Program-made: the position numbers and the translations under genes
The notes under the pieces: model-generated
Databases searched by the model: none
What the model saw: only the letters and a program-made list of their open reading frames with translations
Told to the model about the DNA's origin: nothing
In this document: piece after piece, positions 45,664 through 57,586 of the stretch
Layout of the letters: each line of letters begins with the position of its first letter
Numbering within the stretch: the stretch's first letter is position 1
From: Punctularia strigosozonata HHB-11173 SS5
Taxonomy: Eukaryota > Basidiomycota > Agaricomycetes > Corticiales > Punctulariaceae
NCBI RefSeq assembly: GCF_000264995.1
Contig: NW_006767448.1
Location: forward strand, 124,001-188,000
DNA: 64,000 bases
Reading direction: 5' to 3'

Positions 45664-46492
45664 ATGGAGACTAACGGTGGCTCCGTGGTTGCCATGGTTG
45701 GCAAGGACTGTGTCGCCATTGCGTCCGATCTTCGTCTGGGGAACCAGGCCCAGGGTCTTGCCGCCAACTTCCAGAAGGTACGTCCCAAGAGCTCAAGAAT
45801 GCGATCGTAAACTGACACTCAGACCGATAAAGGTGTTCTCTATAACCGACAGGATATATCTCGGTCTTCCAGGCCTCGCGACGGATGTGACAACTCTGTA
45901 CGTTCTACTTGTCATATGACCGATGCAGCCTACTCATTTGACCCAGTTACGAACGCTTCCGCTTCCGAACGAACATGTACACCATCAAAGAAGAGCGCGA
46001 AATCTCGCCAGAAACCTTCGCCCACCTCGTCTCCTCTACACTCTACGAGCATCGATTTGGACCCTATTTCATAGAGCCCGTCATCGCGGGCATCTCCGCC
46101 GCCCCTACCGCCTCCCCGTCCGCCGTCTCCTCAGGCACCCTCGCACCCCCTCCAGGGAAGAAATGGCAGCCGTTCATTGCGGCGACGGACGTCATCGGGT
46201 GCATCAACTTTGCGAAGGACTTCGTCGTCGCCGGCACAGCGAGCTCAACCCTGTTCGGTGTGGCAGAAGGCCTGTGGGAGCCTGACTTGGAGCCTGAAGA
46301 TCTGTTCGAGACGATCAGCCAGACGATGTTGAACGCGCTCGATCGGGATGCGTACTCGGGGTGGGGGGTGGTGGTCCATGTGATGTGAGTATCACGTTGT
46401 CCCTCGGGAAATTTTAGCGATGGTTGACGGCCTTATGATACAGAACACCAGACAAGGTTATCACTCGCACATTGAAAGCCAGGATGGACTGA
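45664..46492 (+). CDS. PUP3: 20S proteasome subunit beta type-3
   Basis: Non-catalytic beta-3 subunit of the 20S core. The ATG at 45664 begins METNGGSVVAMVGKDCVAIA, then SDLRLGNQAQGLAANFQK. Introns then join VFSITDRIYLGLPGLATDV, YERFRFRTNMYTIKEERE, RFGPYFIEPVIAG, DVIGCINFAKDFVVAGTA, EPEDLFETISQTMLNALDRD and GWGVVVHVI/TPDK. It ends with the conserved RTLKARMD at 46492. About 220 residues with a proline-rich insert (AAPTASPSAVSSG). It starts with NGG rather than a processed Thr, as expected for beta-3, which is catalytically inactive. A further short 5' exon cannot be ruled out. Confidence 0.93.
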
Positions 46493-47096
46493 ATACTTCA
46501 TCTGCTGTATTCTCTTGTCAATGGAATGATATCTGCCGTCTTTCCACTACCGGCATTCTAGTGGCCGGGCATGCTTCTCGAATTCCTTCCGGAAACTCTA
46601 TCACCAGTAAGCCGAGACGCACTTTCTGTCCATAGGACGAAGAAAATGTTGTCACGAATGACGGGCGATCTTATTCCGAGATCACTACAGCTCTGCCAGG
46701 GCGACTTTAGCATACTCATACGGCCATGCTGAAAGAAATGCTTACATTGAGCAATCAATGAGGTAATGCGGTGCGGTTCAGATCTGGCCAGGAAGAACGT
46801 TCACATTCCCTTCCGAATTTAGGTCGCAGCGGCACTAGGGAAAAATAATGGTCTACCGGAACGCGCATCTGATTAAACCAGCAAGTTGCTGTTCAAGCTG
46901 TCGATGTTGGTAAGACACGTCTATATTATCTTTTTCTTATATTCAAACTCTGAGAGTTTATGGCGGATAGCTCTGTAGGCGGTGAGAGTCAACGCTTATC
47001 ATTCACAGCCTCAAATGGGCGGAAGTCCGACCCATATTGGCCGTAAATGCGGTATATAATCCGCGATTGCCCTTGGTATTTGTTACTGTCCGCATC
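46493..47096. other. Intergenic region
   Basis: No gene recognised. Confidence 0.45.
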
Positions 47097-49575
47097 ATGT
47101 TGTCTTTACCATCCGGTGATATTCCCTTATTGACCAGCGACGACCAGCGATCGATCAGCACGAGTGATAACTCCACCGTGTCGGACCTGCCTGGCGCGGG
47201 ACGCTCAGTCGATAAGGTCCTTTCTCACGCAGCGAAACGTCTGAACAGACTTATCCTACGAGTCACGGAGGTACTTGGCTACGGACCGAACGCTTTGGTT
47301 AGGCGGACCATACGGCATGCCGCGTTACAGATGACGCCCACCTTCACTCCTTGCCCTCGCTGCCGTCACGAGGATACCATCAAGGACCTACTACCAGGTT
47401 TGGAGCGTGAAGACGGCTTCCATGGATTCATCGCCTTCCTGTTCGCCACTCCGGCCCTTGCGTGTGTTGAGTGTCGGTCGAGCTTCGTCAACTTTTTGAC
47501 CTCCACCAACGACGCGCGGAAATGCTGTACGCGCCTGACGGGGTATTTGGAGTAGGCCTACAGTGATAACGTTTCCTTCCTCTAGCTAACTCGTTATACT
47601 TAGATCCCGCAACTTGTCTTGCCGAATGGCGGCGATAGCTTATATTCGAGCGTTAGCTACGTTCGATGATAACTTTCGTCGCATGTTTCTAGCAACGGGG
47701 GCTTGTCATATACTTGAAGATACCGCATCACGCCGTTTGCTGTGTTACGCTGAAGACACGTCGTACGCGCTACAACTGTCTTCGCGTTCTGCCCTCGTCT
47801 GCTTGGAGGAGAGCAACATGCTCAGATTTCTGAAGAATTTTGACGCAGCTAACAACTCCCTGTTTCATCGCGGCGTCGCACAAGATACTGCTGAGAATCG
47901 CATCATTGTTGCCGATATCTCTTCGCATCTACGGGAGATGATCGTATCCCTGATAGCAGACGTGACGTGAGTTGGCTAGACAGCGCTTCGTTCACCCGTC
48001 GTTGACGCTTTCTGGCAGGTCTCTCGACGGGCACATCCTGTGCATTAGACGATTGCAAACGTTTCTGCCTTTATGGACGTGCGCTTGGCTTTTCTCTACA
48101 ATCAGAGGCTACCTCACCCAGCAAACCGTGATTTCCATCTTGAAGAGGCTGGCGATCTGTAGGGACGCCAGCACGCGCCAATTGCTCCTGCAACTCGTAT
48201 CGCAGCTGTTCACCACCTCTTCGTACTGGCTGCTGGATGCACGCGGTAGGGAATCATATGCGTGGCTTTGGCGAGACATATTCGGAGCGATATTCATGTT
48301 TAGGTAAGGTGTTTTCTTGATGTAGAAGGTCGAGTCCTGTTTAAAATATCCTCCAGGAACGATTATCCCGAGCTGTTCCATCGCATTGACGGCTCTCTGT
48401 GGACAGCGACCTCCGAAGCGTTTCACTGGTACGCAGAGCGCTATGCGATTGCAGACAGCCGTTGGGCGTCGATGCAAGATGCATGTCCTGAACTTCTACC
48501 CTCATCTCTTCTTGAAAATGGCGCTTCCAGTATCTTGGGACGTGTCAATTGGCACATCCTTCGGGTATCCTGCCAATTTCAGGAGGAGAGGGTTATGTTC
48601 AACAATTTCTGGGACATACCCCGGTCTATTCCGAGGAGACGGAGGGAAGCCCTTTGCAAGGCGCTCTACGACGGGCTGATATCGTGAGCCGATAGTTTTC
48701 CACGTCCCGTTTCTCGGCACCCGCTGATGTTCATGCACGTTCAGGGTCGGTGGAGACAACGAGTGCTCCATGCTCGCTGTCAAGGCCACCATCTCGCCAT
48801 GGGACACGGAGACACGAGAGGTCATGCAGGCCACGGCGACATGTTCCGCGCATCGCGTGAACGCATTTCTGCCTCTTTCCTCCGCAGGAGTTCCGCCCGA
48901 CGAGGAACGGCCCGAATGGCTGGAATGCACGGGGCTCGCGGTCGGAATCGATGAACAAAATACGTGTTCTCGATCGGGCGTTTCTGAACTCGAGGTAAGC
49001 GTCCCTTTCGGTCTATACCAAGGGAGAGTTGTTCAAAACGCTGTGAACGGCAGGCTTTCGATGATCATTGGTGTCTCCCGTCGTTCTCTGGCCGCACATA
49101 CCGCAAAGACGGGGGATATGCTCGCCTCGTAGCAGGGTCCGCTGGTTGGCGTTCTCTCAGGTGGATGGTTGTATCCGATATGCCGACGGATGGAAGCCTA
49201 TGGCCCATAGCGGTCGCCTGTGGCCACGAGACGCGACACCTGGGATGTTTCAGGCAAGATCCAATGGGCGGCAAGCTATCGCTGCTGGACGGTGATCTGC
49301 ATGCTGTGGGGGGGCGTGACAGCTTCGAGAAGAATCGAGGGCGATATCGGCATCGACAGCGGACTTCACGTCCTCGTGAGCCTTGACAGAAACACCCCAG
49401 TGTACTGGATGACCAGGTGAACTCACAAAAAGCAGCAGTCATCAAACGTCATGCTTACCAGTGCCTGGCTAGAGAGCATTTGCTCCACGCGGTCACCTTG
49501 GAAAGAGCAGCGAGGCAATTCGTTCCCTCCGCGATTTTGAAGAATTGCTTGTGCTGGTATGAATGGATGAGATGA
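47097..49575 (+). CDS. Unrecognised multi-exon protein
   Basis: A chain of sizeable open exons with sensible junctions runs from the ATG at 47097 (MLSLPSGDIPLLTS) to a stop at about 49575 (ending NCLCWYEWMR). The first exon has a CPRCRHEDTIKDLLPG stretch and a later Cys pair (ACVECRSS). The following exons are helical: SCRMAAIAYIRALATFDDN, SLDGHILCIRRLQTFL, LKRLAICRDASTRQLLLQL, YAWLWRDIFGAIFMF, NDYPELFHRIDGSLW. The last exon is AVIKRHAYQCLAREHLLHAV. The early part has a repeat-like helical look but no named domain that I can identify. The total would be roughly 650-700 residues. The exon chain between about 49130 and 49420 is uncertain. Probably a lineage-specific agaricomycete protein. Confidence 0.6.
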
Positions 49576-49737
49576 AACAGATCCTTCAGTGGATTCAACG
49601 TCCCCTAGCCACTCGGTGCGAGATCACATGGGGGTGATATCAGCCTCGCCGGTTCACTTTTTTCTCTCTCTGATGGAGTACGTTGCAAGCATATATACAT
49701 CCCAAATCGAATCTAGGGGACACATTCCTGCCCGCGC

Positions 49738-51097
49738 TCATATCGTGTACCTGCCCTCCTCGAGCCACACAAAGCTCGTCCTCGTCGGCAACTCGGTGTT
49801 CCTCGCCACGATCGTCAGATTGCGTCCCCCCTGCGTCCTCTCCAGCATCACCACGCCCGCGCTGCCCGCGACGCCTCCCGCGATCAAATACCGGTCCTCG
49901 GGGCCGCCGACGATCATGCCCCTGATCTGGTCCAAGCCCGTGAACACGTGCGTGACGAGCTTGAGCTCCACGTCGGACGGGGAGCGGAAGACGGGCTCGA
50001 AGACGGCGACGGCGTCGCCCTCGGGGGGCAGGACGCCCGTGTTGCGGTTCGAGACGTAGACGTAGGGCACGGGGAAGGCCGGCGAGGGGGGCGGGATGAG
50101 GATCTCGCCGGCGGCCATCGCGGCGCCCGCGGGGAGCGCGGGCGGGAGGATGGAGACGTTGGCGCTGATGGCGCTCGTCCCGTTCGGCGCGGCGGGGAAG
50201 GCCTGGGCGGTGAGCGTGCTCGCGAGCTCGTGCAGGGCGAAAAGCGTGTTATCTGTGCAACGTCGAGGGGGGAGGGGGGTCAGACGAGGGCGGGCGATCG
50301 CGCGATCGGAAAAAGGGATGCTGACTGAAGACGGCGATGTGCCGCGGGCCGCTTCCGGACGGCTGCGGGATGTCGCCCTGGATCTTCCAGCGTCCCGGAG
50401 CGCCGTCTTCGACTAGCCTCCAGATCTTGTCCGCGCCCTGAGAGGAGGTCAGCTGGAGCGTTTGGGTGGTTTAAGAGAACCTTGGGGACTCGCCAGGTCG
50501 GGCACGAGGACCTCTTTTCCGTGCTGGAGGGCCATGTGCGGGTGGCTGACGGTCGCGGGGAAGGTGACGAGGTCGGCGTCGGCGAAGTGCAGCGGGTCGG
50601 TCGTGGTGGGTACGATCTTCCCGTTCCCTCCGTCGTACTGGGGGTCGCAATCGGGGTTAACTCAGTCTCGCACGTGCGCGTAGAAGGGCACGGTTGCCGC
50701 TCACGTTCATGATGGCGACCTGCCCGGTGCTCAACGGCACGCAGAAGGCCGGGGAGCCGCCGTCGCTCGACACGTCCTCGACGGACGTGAGCACGCCCTG
50801 CGGGCCGATCGTGAACGACTGCAGGCCGCCGGTCGGATCGTTCTCGTTCGTCGCACTAAGTACCGCATATATGCACGGTAAGCGGCCACGGAAAAGAAAG
50901 AAAAAAAGCCGCAGAGGGAACGCATACGAGCCCACGCACTAGAGGATGCGCTGGTTCGTCGGGTGCCCCACGATCCAGCTCGGGTTCGCGCCCGTCGGGC
51001 TCGTGTTGAGCAGCGAGAGCGTCTTCGCGTCCGAGTTGAAGAGGTAGGACGCGACGAAGGTCGTGTACCCTCCGGCGAGGATCGTAAAGTTGACCAT
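49738..51097 (-). CDS. Lactonase / carboxymuconate-cyclase-like beta-propeller
   Basis: Similar to the seven-bladed propeller family of 6-phosphogluconolactonase and 3-carboxy-cis,cis-muconate lactonizing enzymes. The ATG at 51097 begins MVNFTILAGGYTTFVASYLF, then LLNTSPTGANPSWIVGHPTN. Further exons read YAVLSATNENDPTGGLQSF, GGSPAFCVPLSTGQVAIMN, VSHPHMALQHGKEVLVPDL, GSGPRHIAVF and PYVYVSNRNTG, and IRGMIVGGPEDRYLIAGG near the end; stop at 49738. The GGLQSF and SGPRH(I) motifs fit the family. There is no signal peptide, so it is probably cytosolic. It could act in aromatic ring-cleavage or sugar-lactone metabolism. Six exons with very short introns. The gene converges on the unrecognised one to its left. 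Confidence 0.85.
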
Positions 51098-52040
51098 TTT
51101 GTTCGTATTCCCCAGGAGAGATGGGAGGGAGGGTCGTCACGGGAGGGACGTCGCTGCTACATCTGTTTTATATCTGGCAGGTCGCGCATGGACCGAAACC
51201 CGCGCTGGGTATTCCGGAAGACCGAGGGCAAATGATGCTTGCGCGTGCGCCCCTGCCTTCGTCCGAAGAGCGATGTCGATGAGGGGAGGGGCCGTGTGCC
51301 AAAGATGCGCGCGGCGTGATGAGAGAAACGGACGAACGACGGCGCCGTTGCCGAGGTATCCGACGCTGTGGTCCCGTGCGCCCGCATCGAGGATCGATAT
51401 CGGGCGTCCGACTGCACGAAATAGCCAGCCGAAGCGGATGGCGGCAGCGATGAATGGGGTCAGAAGAGTTGCAGAAGAGGTAAGACGGATGAGATGTGCC
51501 GATGGATGGAGAAGGGGGAAGAACTGCGCAAGCGATACACGCCGTTCGGACATCGCGCCGAAACTCTGCCGGGCGTGGAAGGTTTTGGTCTCGCACCGAC
51601 GCGATGACGAGCGATATGTCGGGGGTATCTTGGCGAAAAAAGCACCATGCTCCTTCGGCCATGATGTCTCGATAAATCCGTCCGATAACTTCTCGGATTC
51701 AGATGTGTGCAGGAATACGCAACGTCACGCCGACGCCAGCAATAGGCGCAAAGCAGGAGACGGGGAGCTACACCCTCCTCCTCCGCTCACATGTTCATGA
51801 AACTGCCCTTCATTCCCAGCCCGCCACTGTTTTTGTCGCGAATAAGAGTACGGCGACTGTCTTTCGGGCAACGCGCAGGAGGCGCTGTGTTAACGCCGGG
51901 GTTGCGGATCGGACTCGCACGCGGAGAGCATCCCGATTGTTGCAGTCACCACGTCTTTCTCTGCGAGAAGATCGACGACCCTCATTCATGCACGGCGCTT
52001 TGCACTCATCGAGTCACAATCACATAATCTGTCCAGTCTA
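51098..52040. other. Intergenic region
   Basis: Upstream of the lactonase gene. Short frames on both strands only; none recognised. Confidence 0.45.
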
Positions 52041-52576
52041 CAGTTGCGGACAACCAAAGACGACAAGTGGGGTTGCGAGTGAACGGCTCGTTACTTTTTT
52101 AATCTGACTTCAGATTCAGAATCAGTCAGGCTGGAAACGTCGAAAAAAACGACCTCCGAAGTTTTTCCCGCGGTTTTTGATGTCGATTTTTTTCGAAAAC
52201 GTTGTGTACCTCTCTGAGCATTTCGGGCATCCATGGCGGGTAACTTCCGAAAAACTGACCGTGGGAGAACTATAGGTGACCGTGGGAGGCAGATTTGACC
52301 GGCCCATTTCTCGCTAACGGCTCGTGAGATTTTTTTGAAAGTCGGGGATCAAATTCCGCTCAACGGAAGGAGTTCATGGAATTATTCTTGGGAATTCTCC
52401 CATTTTTATAAGGGTCCGGCCAAAAATTTGGCCAATTTTTCCTCTTTTTACTCGAATTCTCGAATTTGGCTCGTGCCAATCGGTTCATCTACGTTACGTA
52501 CATGCAAAAAAACCCCGGGTTTTGGGACTCCTAAAGCGTGTGACTGAAACTTGTCGTCTTTGGGTGTCCGCAACTG
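52041..52576. mobile_element. 536-bp Tc1/mariner-type MITE (TA target duplication)
   Basis: Inverted ends start CAGTTGCGGACA and match over about 28 bases (to GACGACAAGT) with one difference. TA dinucleotides flank both sides (52039-52040 and 52577-52578). The interior is AT-richer than the surroundings, has T- and A-runs, and repeats GACCGTGGGA twice (near 52258 and 52279). It has no transposase frame. The TA target and CAGT-type ends fit non-autonomous mariner/Tc1-like elements. Confidence 0.85.
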
Positions 52577-54155
52577 TACGAGGCACAGGTACTCAACCCA
52601 CCCCGCGCGCTCGTCGTTACAACCCGGTCTCATTCATTCCGGTGGGCATTTCATAAAAAACGCCCCCCGCTTCTCGTCCCGGCCCAAGTCCAAACAGCCC
52701 GATTAAGTTGGAGGGTCTCGCTTCTATGCGGCAGGACAGGGGCAGCGTGTGTTTTCGAGGCCGGCGTCCCCTCCGAAATCCATGGGTTGGGGAAATGTCG
52801 AATCTGTGTAGCCTTCGTACGCGCGTGCGATACGTTAACCGTACGCAAGGACCCGGGCTTCAACTCTCTGCGCGATCCTAAACGCTCGGACCCCGTGAGA
52901 CGGCGCGCCTCGAACAAGAAACAAGAAAATATAATCCAAGTGCGTCCGGGATCCTTCCAGGGTGACTGCGCTATACTCATCGTGCGCGTGTTTGGAATAG
53001 GAGACGAGCCGATGCGACGCGTTTCTCAGCCTTCTGAGAGTGTGTATGATGGGCAGCAAAACGACGAGCCACGAGCTCAGAGGTGCTTTGGCTGTATAAG
53101 TGACCGCATGAGAATGCTTATAGAGGGACTTCCGGTACCGGAACTCGGTGCGATGCGCGATTCATTCAACGTGACTTGCTGACCAGTGCTTTTGCCCTGT
53201 CACTGTGCTATTTACTCATCCTGGACTTGCAGCCTTGTTACATCCAGAGGATAACCACCGGAAGACGATCGGGAGACGACGAGCTACGAGCGAACGTGAT
53301 ACAGAGTGGTGTTTCGGTCGCATGCGTGACCATATGAGAAATCCTCAGAGGGAATTTCCGGTGCCGGGAGTTCATGCCGAAAGCGCGCGGGAAGACAAAA
53401 GGTTAATTGTCCAAGCGCCGCTGACAAAGCCTACAGAACACCGTTCGGACTGAGGCTGCACTCGTCCGCGATCCAAAGTTAGCGCAATCCGGTAACGCCC
53501 CTCTCGGAACGTCGACATTGAACGCAGGCCGCCGAAACTTATGGGTGTCTGCAGCCGTATTGGCGCATGGGGGGCTGGATCCATTCTCATGAAGCGTCCT
53601 TCGGAGGCCGTCAGCACCAGCACCCTGGGGTCATGCTGGGGTCATGTGAAGAACAACATGGGAAGAACGCCTCCTACTACGTTATGCACGCCAAAATGCT
53701 TCAAGTCTACGAACGAGAGAGGGATATAGCTGATGTGTTTGTCTTACGTCTCAGGGGCAGGAATACGGCATTAACACTGTTTTGACAGGAGGTCTACATC
53801 CGGCGCATACCAACGTTCATACGCCGTACGCCGTCCTTTGATCCAACGATTCGGCACGCGCCGCAGATCAAAGTTGCCGACTCCCACGAATGGTAGGTAA
53901 AAGAAGCTTGGTCGGGCCCGAATCATTTAAGCTTTCAATTGAACGGGTACGCATTCCTGTGTCCCCCTTCTCCGACATTCGTGTCAATGGGATATAGATG
54001 CCGAAAGCTGCTTTGGGGATGCAAACGACACTCCGGCTCGCATAGCCATAGGGATATCAGGCCGCAAATCTTTCTAGAGTGCGTCCTCGCGTTTGGTTCC
54101 TCTCCCTACCCACACCCGTCCTTTCGTCCGTTAGTGCCATCCGCCAAGGCGCGCC
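52577..54155. other. Intergenic with a diverged direct repeat
   Basis: No supported gene. Two related segments (about 53047-53160 and 53268-53390) share several blocks of sequence such as GACGAGC(C/T)ACGAGC and TTCCGGT(A/G)CCGG. An in-frame reading of both gives similar peptides (CFG...D.MR...PVP), so this could be a duplicated exon of an unrecognised gene or a relic. Confidence 0.45.
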
Positions 54156-55714
54156 ATGGTGGACTGGAAATCTTCCGCCGAGTCCATGCACGATGCCAGT
54201 ACGCTCTGCGCTCCCTTATGGCCCGTACTCGCCCGGCTCCGCTGAGATTTTGACTTGCTCCTGCAGCGATCTACGTCTACATGGCTCACGCCCTCGTCGG
54301 GTTGTACTTTTGGGAGCTCGTGAACAGCTTTGGGCTCGAATGGGAGATACTCTCCGGTAAAAGGAGGTTTCGGTGGCCTATGGCAAGGGCTTGAGCGCCG
54401 TTCACACTGGGACGCGGCAACGCTAACCGCCCACAGATCTCCTACTTTGCCGGGAGGTACTCGCTGGTGGCCTCGATGATCGGATCGTGAGTGACGCTTG
54501 GGTATGTCACTTATGGTCAGCTCTGCTTAACCTCCGAACTATCCAGTATCATTGCGCTGGACGTGGAGAGCCGAAAGCTTCACTGCCGTGCGCTGTGGGT
54601 ATCCATCCAGGCGTTTGGCGAAGCAGCTGTGGGGTTTTCGACCATCAACCTTTCCATGCGGGTGTGAGCGCTTTTCCTTCATTTTGAAGTATCACGTCCG
54701 TGAAGCTGAAACACCGTGGTCAGCATCGCTATATGGAACCACGACCGGTACATCGTGGGTCTCATCGGCGCCCTCGTTCTCGGGCACTGGTTCCTCATGT
54801 TCCGCAGTGCGCCTTCCATCTAGCCCCGGTGGCCCCATGTACTTATCTCAGACGCGCTCAGGTCTACCTCTGGACGCAGAGTTTATCCCTGGGCTCGGAT
54901 GCGCCGCAACGACGCTGAGCAAGACGTTCATCGCAGCTCACTACGTGTACACCATGATGTTCGACCTGGTGATCCTGGCGCTCAGGTGAGTTTCAATTGT
55001 CCTTCCCTCTACCAATGTTTACCAGGCTTATTGATGACGGCGCAGTGTGTATAAGCTGGGCGTATCGTTTAACGAAGGTAATCCTCCCCTCGTCACTCTT
55101 TTGTTCAGAGACGGCGTAGCATACTTCGTGATCGTGTGGGTACCTTCCCTTAAACCGCGTAGAGAGCCAATGGCAGGGTGCTGACGCAGGCGCTGAGGCA
55201 GGATTCTGTTCAACATCTTGTCCGTGACGTTCATGTTGCTCGACCTGAACCCTATCATGCGAACTGTGCGCCTTCTTTTCTCGTTTCCGAGCTCCATTTT
55301 TCCGAACTTACGGCTGTTCGCCAGATGTTCGGCCTGCCCGCTGGCGTTGTCAGCGTCGTAAGCGCTTTATCCGTTTCCGACCCTGCGCTGATGCGCGTTC
55401 CTCATCTCTTCCCATCCCAGATTGCTTCGTCCCGCGCGGTTCGAAGGCTGCATCACTATGTCACGCCGACGCTTGGCGTAGGGTGCGTTGCCGTGCACAA
55501 CCACCGGCAACTGTACACTCACGTACCGACTACCGCTAGCATCACCATACCCACATCGAACCCATACCTCCCCTCCGAAGGATGGCGACATGCCTCGCCG
55601 CGTACTGGCACCACGAATACTAGCGGGGGAGGATCCGTGGCAACGCGACCGACCGATCACAGAATCCAATTTGCGCCGGTGGGTCTTCCTTGCCAGCGAC
55701 AATCATATGTGTGA
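54156..55714 (+). CDS. Multispan membrane protein of a basidiomycete-expanded family
   Basis: About nine short exons chain from the ATG at 54156 to the TGA at 55714. The start reads MVDWKSSAESMHDA and joins IYVYMAHALVGLYFWELV. FRWPM/ISYFAGRYSLVASM follows; that intron uses a GC donor (ATG/GCAAGG). Then come ALDVESRKLHCRALW, AFGEAAVGFSTINLSMR, IVGLIGALVLGHWFLMF, KTFIAAHYVYTMMFDLVILA, VYKLGVSFNEGNPPLV and FNILSVTFMLLDLNPIM. FGLPAGVVSV/IASSRAVRRL ends the last helix before a polar tail (ITIPTSNPYLPSEG). I count about seven hydrophobic segments. This type of W-W-rich small membrane protein is abundant in agaricomycete genomes and functionally unknown. Confidence 0.75.
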
Positions 55715-56711
55715 TGACTGATGAGAGTTTGCGAGGGAGCAGATGTCACGGTTGGCGTCGACGCCTGATGTTCTGGAGGAGGACAAGGACTCTATTGCTT
55801 CCCTTCAGCTTGCGAACGCGTCCGATACGGAACTTCAAGGACGCGGGTGATAGCCTTCGTACAGGGATTTGGGACTGAGAATATGTACATCTACAAGCCA
55901 GTGACGCTCTACTGCGGAGGTGACGGGGTTAACACATTGACACAAGCAATTGCATGGGCAAGCTGGTGATCATGAACCAAACCATCGAAGCCTACATGAT
56001 CTCCCCGCGCGCTTGCCTCGCCTACTGAACACGCGCTTGCTCTTTTCTATGCAGGGTGACTAGCTTAGCGGCCTCAGGCTATGATTATATCAAGACGCGA
56101 GGGATCTGGAAATGGAATGATTCTGATTGGACGTTCCGAGGCGAAGAGGTATCGGTCCAACTCCAGCCCGGAGTTCGTAACTGGTTTGCATGCTTGGCGA
56201 TTGGGCGCATCGTTCCACATACCGTGCAATCTTGTCCCGCAGCTCATCCTGAAAACACTACGGTTCATAAGCGTATTTGCACCTATTTCCGGTGACACAA
56301 GCCATCGCCTCCGTGTCGTTTCTCCGTACCCGACTCCATCTCAATCTCTCATCATATGCTGCGGCTCTCACTCCCGCGCCTCTTTTCATCTCGTCCATTG
56401 CGTCTCAGAATACAACGTCTGACCGCGCTGACGACACGCACAGTTAGCTCTGCCCATTACTTGCTAAAAGTGGTACCGAGTATCCCGCACCTTCGTCCCA
56501 CACCCATCTCTGAGCTCTCACTCCGACTCGCGCATCCCACGCTCTCGACGCCTCCTTCAAAACACGGCTGTACAACATGTCATCGCGCTCCTCATTACAA
56601 CTCGCTACCGACAGTGGAACGACTAGACCCTGACTGCATACCTGGCACTCTTTAGTACTTGACCTTGGACGCTCACGACTTTCTTCAACCAACGCCGTTT
56701 CCCCGCTTGCC
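55715..56711. other. Intergenic region
   Basis: No gene recognised between the membrane-protein gene and cytochrome b561 copy 2. The final 300 bp are presumably its promoter. Confidence 0.45.
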
Positions 56712-57586
56712 ATGTCCTCGCCTACGTCTTCGCTCCCCTTGACCCCTATTGAAGAGCATGCACGCATCCATGCGCACCTTATGACGCTCGGATTTCTCGC
56801 TCTTCTGCCTGCAGGTATTCTCGTTGCGCGATACTTCCGCACGTTCACTCGGAGGTACGCTGGTTCCCGCCGGATTCCGTACATTCCCGTTGACCTTGAA
56901 TGTACATGTAGGTGGTGGTTCGGCCACACCCTCATCCAAGCGATCGTATCAGGTCCGGTCATCATTGCCGGGTTCGTGTACGGGTACCAGTCGACCCAAC
57001 GCCTCTTCACGGGCGGTCACTGGAACGACCCGCACAAGGTAAGCCTGACCACTCGGGCGCGCGGGGGAAAATAAAAACAGCTTCTAAACATCGCAACGCA
57101 CACAGAAAATCGGCCTTGCGCTCTTCATCCTCTACCTCGTCCAGCTCGTGATCGGCCTCAGCATCCACTACTTCAAGCCTTCGCCGACTTTCTTCAAAGG
57201 CCGGCGCCCGCCGCAGAACTACTTCCACGCGCTGTTCGGGCTCGCGATCGTCGCGCTCGCGTCGTATCAGGTCCACTACGGGATGTTCATCGAATGGGCG
57301 CGCTCCACGGGCAACCTCCACCCGGTCGCGATGGGCTGCAAGCACTTCTGGCTCGGATGCACCACGGTGAGCCTCGGTATTTTCTGTTTCCAGTTTCGGT
57401 TGGAGGCTGACGCGGGTACGGGATGCGTGAAAGGTGTTCTTCGGGCTGTACTTCATCGGCGTCGCGCTCTTCCTCCGCCGGCAGTATCGGCAGGAGGCCG
57501 TTGCGCGCGACAAGACCCTGAACGGGAACGGAGCGTACGGAGATGGCGAGAGCGGCCGGGGCCTCACCAAGCAGCAGAAGGTGTAA
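56712..57586 (+). CDS. Cytochrome b561-like membrane protein (copy 2)
   Basis: Paralogue of the gene at 30.4 kb. The ATG at 56712 begins MSSPTSSLPLTPIEEHARIH; then LGFLALLPAGILVARYF, WWFGHTLIQAIVSGPVIIAG, TQRLFTGGHWNDPHK, KIGLALFILYLVQLVIGL, PPQNYFHALFGLAIVALASY and a final FFGLYFIGVALFLRRQY. The four heme-type His positions match those of copy 1. Compared with copy 1 there is one extra intron near 56855-56910, joining FRTFTRR to WWFGH. Ends LTKQQKV at 57586. There is no DOMON or other added domain. Confidence 0.85.

Noticed and set aside
52041-52576. Possible gene or UTR in the AT-rich block
   Set aside because: The inverted ends and TA flanks explain it as a MITE.
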